DNA of 30,642 nt, from positions 1 to 30,642 of the forward strand of contig JWZX01002940.1 of assembly GCA_001275005.1 (NCBI GenBank), read 5' to 3'. Within the stretch, counting starts at the first letter, position 1, and the number at the start of each line of letters is the position of its first letter. Shown in pieces: positions 26,528 to 30,642 of this stretch. Below the pieces are notes generated by a model. The model was not told where the DNA came from. It did no database searches and saw only the letters and a program-made list of their open reading frames with translations. The translations under genes were made by a program, and so were the position numbers. The DNA is from Chrysochromulina tobinii (lineage: Eukaryota > Haptophyta > Prymnesiales > Chrysochromulinaceae).

Positions 26528-28045
26528 TCAGGGGTTCGGATGCGCGAGGACGTACGGCAGGCAGAGCGGCAGGCCGAGCACCGCACCGATCGCGACGGTG
26601 GCCGGCGCATTATACTTGGGTCCGAAGTAATCTTTCCCTGGCCAGTGGTGAATGGTGAAGCACACGAGCGCGATAGTGCGCTGTGGTGGCGTGCGCACGA
26701 CGTCGAGCATGAGCAGTGCCGCTGCGACGACGAGGCCCGACGCGGCCGCGTTCACACCCTTAAGGAATGCCTGGGCGCCGGGGTTGGTGGTCGCGGCGGC
26801 CCAAAAAGGGAGCGCGGCGTAGATGAGCAGAAGCCCAGGAAGGAAAAGGCCGACCCACGCGATGATCGCGCCGATCAGGCCCGCGTACGCGCCGCCCAGG
26901 TAGGCGGCAAAGTTGAACATCGGGCCGGGCATCGCCTGCACGAAGGCGAAGCCCTGCAGGAACTGCGCATCGGTCACGAACCTCGGCACGACCTCACGCA
27001 GGAGGAGCGGGAGGACGACAGGACCGCCGCCCCACACGAGGGAGCCGACCCGGTAGAAGCGCTCGAGGAGATCGATCCACCAGGGCGGCCCGAGCGCCTG
27101 CCAGAGCATCAGCAGCACGAGCAGCGCGCCCCATGCCATGAAGCACATCGCTGCGAGCTTGTTCGTGACTGGCTGGTCACGCACTGCAGCCGAGGGCGCC
27201 TGTGGCGGATCCCGGTCGTCCTGCTCGGACATAGTTGGGTCAAGGAGGCCGACGCGCAGCCAGACCGCCTTGTACCGAGCCTTGGACGCACTCACGCACC
27301 CCGCGATGAACAGCGAGGTCGGCAGCACCCATGACGTCCCCGGAGCGAGCAGCGTCGCCGCCGCCGCGAACACGTTGAGGCAGCGCGTCATAGGCTCGCT
27401 CGCAAGTTTGGTTGAGAGGTCGAGAGCGGCCTTGATGACGAGCGAGACCGCGGCCGCGCCGAGCCCCATGTCGATCGCTTTGAGCGTCGCATCCATCGCC
27501 GGGCCGAGCGAGGCCTCCGCCGACGCATGGGCGATACAACCGAGGATCGCCATCGACGTCGTGGCGACGAGCGAGAAGCACGCAAAGGCGACGAGGCCGC
27601 CGTACAGCCCGCCCATCAGGACACCCAGCGCGACCGCGAGCTGCGTCGACGACGGCCCGGGCAGGGCCTGCGTGAGAGCGAACAGCGACGCGAACGCCGC
27701 GTCGTCCAGCACCTCTGGCCGCCACGTCTGCACCTGCATGAGGGCGACGTGCGCGGGCGGACCGCCGAAGGCGATGGAGCCCAGCAGGAGGAAGCGCTTG
27801 GCGACGACTTCGAGTGACACCTGCGCGCTGTCGTCGCTGCCGCCGCCGCCGCCGCCGTATGTAGCCCTCTGCGCCGTCTGAGGGGTCGTTGTGACCTCGT
27901 CATCGCCAATGATCTCGTCGGCCTCGACTGCCGGCTGCAGTCCGCGCGCGGTATATTTGGCGCGCTCCTCGGCCTCGATGCGCGCGAACATGGACGTATC
28001 GTCCTCCTGCTCACGATCATCCGGGTCCCAGGTCGGCATCGACAT
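26528..28045 (-). CDS. chrA: Chromate transporter (ChrA/CHR family, two-domain form)
   Basis: 505 residues. The polytopic membrane part has the two homologous CHR halves of the long-chain ChrA type. Half 1 contains FLLLGSIAFGGPPAHVALM and ALTQALPGPSSTQLAVALG. Half 2 has RVGSLVWGGGPVVLPLLLRE and FAFVQAMPGPMFNFAAYLGG. Family members export chromate or take up sulfate-like oxyanions; some act as efflux pumps giving chromate resistance. The first ~75 residues are an acidic cytosolic extension (DPDDREQEDDTSMF) followed by a six-Gly run, not found in bacterial ChrA. A loop of ~60 residues between the halves contains acidic DPTMSEQDDRDPP. No organelle presequence is evident. The gene is divergent from the VAP-like gene, with start codons about 200 bp apart. 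Family certain; substrate inferred from the family only. Confidence 0.94.
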   Translation of the reverse strand: MSMPTWDPDDREQEDDTSMFARIEAEERAKYTARGLQPAVEADEIIGDDEVTTTPQTAQRATYGGGGGGSDDSAQVSLEVVAKRFLLLGSIAFGGPPAHVALMQVQTWRPEVLDDAAFASLFALTQALPGPSSTQLAVALGVLMGGLYGGLVAFACFSLVATTSMAILGCIAHASAEASLGPAMDATLKAIDMGLGAAAVSLVIKAALDLSTKLASEPMTRCLNVFAAAATLLAPGTSWVLPTSLFIAGCVSASKARYKAVWLRVGLLDPTMSEQDDRDPPQAPSAAVRDQPVTNKLAAMCFMAWGALLVLLMLWQALGPPWWIDLLERFYRVGSLVWGGGPVVLPLLLREVVPRFVTDAQFLQGFAFVQAMPGPMFNFAAYLGGAYAGLIGAIIAWVGLFLPGLLLIYAALPFWAAATTNPGAQAFLKGVNAAASGLVVAAALLMLDVVRTPPQRTIALVCFTIHHWPGKDYFGPKYNAPATVAIGAVLGLPLCLPYVLAHPNP

Positions 28046-28247
28046 GTGCTTCGGCGAAGGGGAAAGGCGCGCCGATCGCGTCCGCGTGCAAGTTTGGCAA
28101 GTCGTTCGTCAAATCAGGCAAGGACGAGTCAAACTCGATCTACGGGTCGGGAGGCTCGGAAGGCTCAACCGATTTGTATTGCCGCACGAGTCTTGCCGCG
28201 TAAACTTTAGACGCCGGATGCGCGCCGCGCGCGTCTCGTACACGCAA
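28046..28247. promoter_or_regulatory. Bidirectional promoter region between the chromate transporter and VAP-like genes
   Basis: About 200 bp separates the start codons (28045 minus, 28248 plus, or 28218 for the longer VAP form). The interval contains the direct repeat gcaagt(t)tggcaagtcg and related caagtc/caaatc/caaactc elements at 28088-28135. No TATA box was recognised. Confidence 0.4.
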
Positions 28248-29258
28248 ATGTCAGCCGCGGGCTCGCCGTCAACGAGCACATTGCCCGCCGCTACGCAGGT
28301 CGCGCTCACGGCAGAGCCCCATAGCACCGAGCTCAGCGTCAAGTGCGTCGCGCCGGAGTATTCGATCGCCCTCATTCTCTCGAATGGCACGTCCTTGCAC
28401 CACTGCTTCAAGCTGAAGACGAACGCTCCACGCCGCTGGTCGGTGCGGCCAAACGGTGGCGTGCTGGCTCCGGGCGAGACGGCCGCGCTCTCCATAAAGT
28501 TGATTCGGACCTCTGCCGACTTCCGTGGTATCGAGGACGATCGCCACCTCATCGTGAGCGTTCCAGTATCGCCAGCGGAAGCGGTAGCGCTGCGCGAGCA
28601 GCGTGCCGCCGCCCCGCGGACGTCGCCGGCACGCCCGGACGTGAGCGAGCCCGGCGCGAGCCGCACCCACATCACGCCGCGCTTCGCATCATTGCCAGTG
28701 CCTTTGCCGTCCGAAGCCGCCACTGCCGGCACGGCCGCGTCGTCGCCGGCCGCGCCGCCTGGCTCGACAATGTACTCGCCTTTGCCGTCTCCCATGGTTG
28801 GAGCCTTGCCCGGCTCGCCGGCCGTCGACTACCGACGGCCCTTCAGCAGCGTGGCAAACCAGGTGTCCGCGATTGACGTGCGCCGCCACCCGACATCCAA
28901 CGGCGCTCCCCACCACGGCGCTGCGCACATGAACGGCGGCTCTGCGCACGGAAGCGGCAGCACACCAGCCAGGGCGGGCGGCGAGGAGGCCGCGGGCGGC
29001 GGCGCGGGCGGCGGCGACGGCGACGGCGACCACGAGGATCGGAGCGGGCTGCTCGGGAAGCTGCTTGGAATCCGCGCCGGTGACGGTCGGCTCGGGAAGC
29101 TCCTCAAAACCATCTCCCCCATCTTCTCAGCGATCGGGGAAGAGTTCGCACCGTGGCTCTCGTGGAAGGTCTACGACGTCCTCTTCGCAGTGCTCATGCT
29201 CTATCTCGGCCGACGCCTCGCATGGGTTAGGCGAGCGCGGGAGCTCGAGATACTGTGA
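28248..29258 (+). CDS. VAP-like protein: MSP domain with C-terminal membrane anchor
   Basis: 336 residues from MSAAGSPSTS at 28248; an in-frame ATG at 28218 would add ten residues. The N-terminal third is a major sperm protein (MSP) beta-sandwich: SIALILSNGTSLHHCFKLKT followed by NAPRRWSVRPNGGVLAPGET and TAALSIKLIRTSADFRG. In VAP proteins the KTNAPxxYxVRPNxG block binds FFAT motifs of lipid-transfer proteins at ER contact sites. Here the aromatic residue is Trp instead of Tyr. A ~170-residue Ser/Pro/Gly-rich linker replaces the usual coiled coil and ends in an Asp/Gly run. The C-terminus has one likely membrane segment (VYDVLFAVLMLYLGRRL) followed by a short basic tail, fitting an ER tail-anchored protein. 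Confidence 0.82.
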   Translation: MSAAGSPSTSTLPAATQVALTAEPHSTELSVKCVAPEYSIALILSNGTSLHHCFKLKTNAPRRWSVRPNGGVLAPGETAALSIKLIRTSADFRGIEDDRHLIVSVPVSPAEAVALREQRAAAPRTSPARPDVSEPGASRTHITPRFASLPVPLPSEAATAGTAASSPAAPPGSTMYSPLPSPMVGALPGSPAVDYRRPFSSVANQVSAIDVRRHPTSNGAPHHGAAHMNGGSAHGSGSTPARAGGEEAAGGGAGGGDGDGDHEDRSGLLGKLLGIRAGDGRLGKLLKTISPIFSAIGEEFAPWLSWKVYDVLFAVLMLYLGRRLAWVRRARELEIL

Positions 29259-29280
29259 GCGTGCTTCAGGCTACAGGGAG

Positions 29281-29463
29281 ATGGCGTGGAACAACAACGG
29301 GTGGATGGCCGCCGAGGTGCGCGGCGTGCTGAGCGGCTTGCACTTTGGCGTCAGCCGGTCGTGGGGAGGGACGAGGTTCGCACCGAGAGGTACCAACGAG
29401 AGGTACCGGCAATGGGGCGAAGGGGCTACCGGCGCCGGCAAGATACTGTGTCGTGGAACATAA
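29281..29463 (+). CDS. Possible 60-residue protein
   Basis: The frame starts MAWNNNGWMAAEVRGVLSGL and ends GKILCRGT at a TAA. It begins only 22 bp after the VAP-like stop, so it may merely be part of that gene's 3' untranslated region. The sequence between 29390 and 29410 is locally duplicated (agaggtacc). No family recognised. Confidence 0.2.
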   Translation: MAWNNNGWMAAEVRGVLSGLHFGVSRSWGGTRFAPRGTNERYRQWGEGATGAGKILCRGT

Positions 29464-29650
29464 TAGTTTGAAATGCGTGGCGGTTGTGGGTGGAGTGAGT
29501 CCCGGGCTGCTTTTTGAGCCCCGGGGTTACTCCAGACGTCGAGAGCGTAGAGATCTATGTAAATTTCCTGGGTGTTTGGGAAACAAGAGCCGGGGGCAGT
29601 TTCGTTGGGAGAGTTGTTATGGGTTTTGTTGCGGGTTTTGTCGTTCCCTG

Positions 29651-29992
29651 CCTATTTTGGAATCGGTCCTGCGGCATTTTGGGTTTTGCGGCATTGGTTC
29701 TTGTCATCCTCCGCCTATTTTGGAATCGGTCCTGCGGCATTTTGGGTTTTGCGGCATTGGGTCTTGTCATCCTCCGCCTATTTTGGAATCGGTCCTGCGG
29801 CATTTTGGGTTTTGCGGCATTGGGTCTTGTCATCCTCCGCCTATTTTGGAATCGGTCCTGCGGCATGTTGGGTTTTGCGGCATTGGGTCTTGTCATCCTC
29901 CGCCTATTTTGGAATCGGTCTTGCGGCATTTTGGGGTTTGCGGCATTGGGTCTTTTGTCATCCACCGCCTATTTTGGAATCGGTCTTGCGGC
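29651..29992. repeat. 63-bp minisatellite, five full copies and one partial
   Basis: The unit starts cctattttggaatcggtcct. Copies begin at 29651, 29714, 29777, 29840, 29903 and 29968; the first four intervals are 63 bp and the last is 65 bp. Copies differ by only a few bases, so expansion is recent. All three forward frames are free of stops through the array because the unit is a multiple of three without a stop in any of them. Confidence 0.95.
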
Positions 29993-30025
29993 GTAAAGAG
30001 GTCTCTGCTCAAAAAACACGGAGAA

Positions 30026-30562
30026 ATGGCAACAATGTGCGTGTACTGCCATATTTTCGAGCGGCAAGATGCCCAACCCGCGACGAAGTCGTTGCCTACG
30101 AGTCACAAACGGTCGCGGCTAGGACCCCACTGTGATACTTGCCACCGAAAGGTGATGAAATGGAGTATGTCAATCGTGCAGTTGGCTCGGCTGCAGGACC
30201 TCGGTGTCGTGCCGCCGCTCAGTCAGCAACAGCGGCAACCGAAGCATCAGCATCAGCTTCAGCACGAGCAGCCGCAGCATCCGCAGCAGCAGCATGTGCA
30301 GCACCAGCCTCAGCAACGGCCGCCGCCGCCGCCGCCGCCGCCGCAGCAGCAGCAGCAGCAGCAGCAGCATCCGCAGCAGCAGCAGCAGCCGCCGCCGTCG
30401 CAGCAGCGGCAGCAGCTCCAAAGAGGCAAGCTACCCATAGGTGGCGGCCGCATGGCATCGCCATGTGAGCCATACCGGGCCAATCCGTATGGCATTTTCT
30501 CATCGAACCTCAGCGGGTTCGGCGGCGGCATGGGTGGTGGGGGATATGTGTTGTTTTTTTAA
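30026..30562 (+). CDS. Gln/His/Pro-rich protein with two CxxC pairs
   Basis: 178 residues from MATMCVYCHIF at 30026 to FF-stop at 30562. The start is chosen as the first ATG after the minisatellite; the frame is open much further upstream, through the repeat. Residues 5-50 contain CVYC and CDTCHRK, a possible small zinc-binding unit. A short helix follows (WSMSIVQLARLQDLGVVPPL). About 80 residues of Gln/His/Pro runs come next, built on CAG and CCG codon repeats, then a Gly-rich tail (SGFGGGMGGGGYV). Such composition is common in transcription co-regulators and RNA-binding proteins, but no family can be named. It may be a partial gene. Confidence 0.45.
   Translation: MATMCVYCHIFERQDAQPATKSLPTSHKRSRLGPHCDTCHRKVMKWSMSIVQLARLQDLGVVPPLSQQQRQPKHQHQLQHEQPQHPQQQHVQHQPQQRPPPPPPPPQQQQQQQQHPQQQQQPPPSQQRQQLQRGKLPIGGGRMASPCEPYRANPYGIFSSNLSGFGGGMGGGGYVLFF
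30304..30420. repeat. CAG/CCG trinucleotide repeat tract
   Basis: Runs of gccgcc and cagcag encode poly-Pro and poly-Gln in the overlapping gene. Such tracts are prone to length variation. Confidence 0.9.
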
Positions 30563-30642
30563 CGAAAGTGGTGTTGTTTTTTAACATACGCATTCCAATG
30601 CATATCAATGCATTCTGATGCATTTTCATCATTTTCATTGCA
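30563..30642. other. Window end with short AT-rich repeats
   Basis: About 80 bp after the poly-Gln gene. It carries repeats of gtgttgttttt near 30549-30580 (the first overlapping the stop codon) and of atgcatt/ttttcat (30592-30640), much richer in A and T than the rest of the window. Confidence 0.6.

Noticed and set aside
29345-30025. Upstream extension of the poly-Gln gene through the 63-bp minisatellite as coding sequence
   Set aside because: All three forward frames are equally open there, so openness is no evidence; an ATG directly after the array is a simpler start. It is kept as a finding only.

Overview
The window looks like nuclear DNA of a GC-rich, intron-poor unicellular eukaryote, most likely a microalga; a haptophyte is my best guess, by inference. 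The evidence is short GT-AG introns (80-207 bp) whose removal restores conserved domains in frame, eukaryote-only families (STIMATE, VAP/MSP, TPR plus EF-hand, RING-like), N-terminal organelle presequences on bacterial-type enzymes, and close head-to-head gene pairs. No bacterial operon, CRISPR array, tRNA or complete transposon was seen.

Layout. 1-500: a doubtful small ORF. 765-7871: four minus-strand genes, namely an organellar release factor RF1, an armadillo-repeat protein fused to a CBM9-like domain, a secreted or membrane-anchored unknown and a coiled-coil protein. 8487-11141 (minus): OvoA, the ovothiol synthase, with a mitochondrial-type presequence. 11814-12936 (minus): a RING-like, probably N-myristoylated protein, divergent from a frameshifted TIM-barrel-like gene (13144-14096, plus). 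14070-14354: three minisatellites. 15434-17982 (plus): a coiled-coil/TPR/EF-hand protein. 18418-19413 (plus): a JmjC/cupin-8 dioxygenase. 19751-21109 (minus): glutaryl-CoA dehydrogenase, 91 bp from a divergent 1256-residue protein (21201-25223) that joins 2-oxoacid dehydrogenase E1 alpha, E1 beta and a malonyl-CoA:ACP transacylase-like domain. 25469-26221 (minus): a STIMATE/TMEM110 protein. 26528-28045 (minus): a two-domain chromate transporter, divergent from a VAP-like MSP-domain protein (28248-29258). 29651-30562: a 63-bp minisatellite and a poly-Gln protein.

The most interesting signals are in the introns. Two introns in different genes share a core sequence and the same architecture: the 5' end of the intron is a copy of the start of the downstream exon, exact over 26 bp in one case. 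This is the footprint expected of introner-type intron gain by insertion with target-site duplication, in which the duplicated target supplies the 5' splice site and the element supplies the 3' AG. A third intron shows a diverged version of the duplication and shares other sequence with a fourth. In the armadillo gene a different repeat fills one intron and also sits, inverted, inside an exon as a 69-nt in-frame insertion flanked by a duplication.

Genes that may work together are the glutaryl-CoA dehydrogenase and E1-MAT pair, both with mitochondrial-type presequences and both using acyl-CoA or 2-oxoacid chemistry, possibly from one bidirectional promoter. STIMATE and VAP families both act at ER contact sites, but their proximity may be coincidence. 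All family calls come from reading motifs by eye; no database search was possible.
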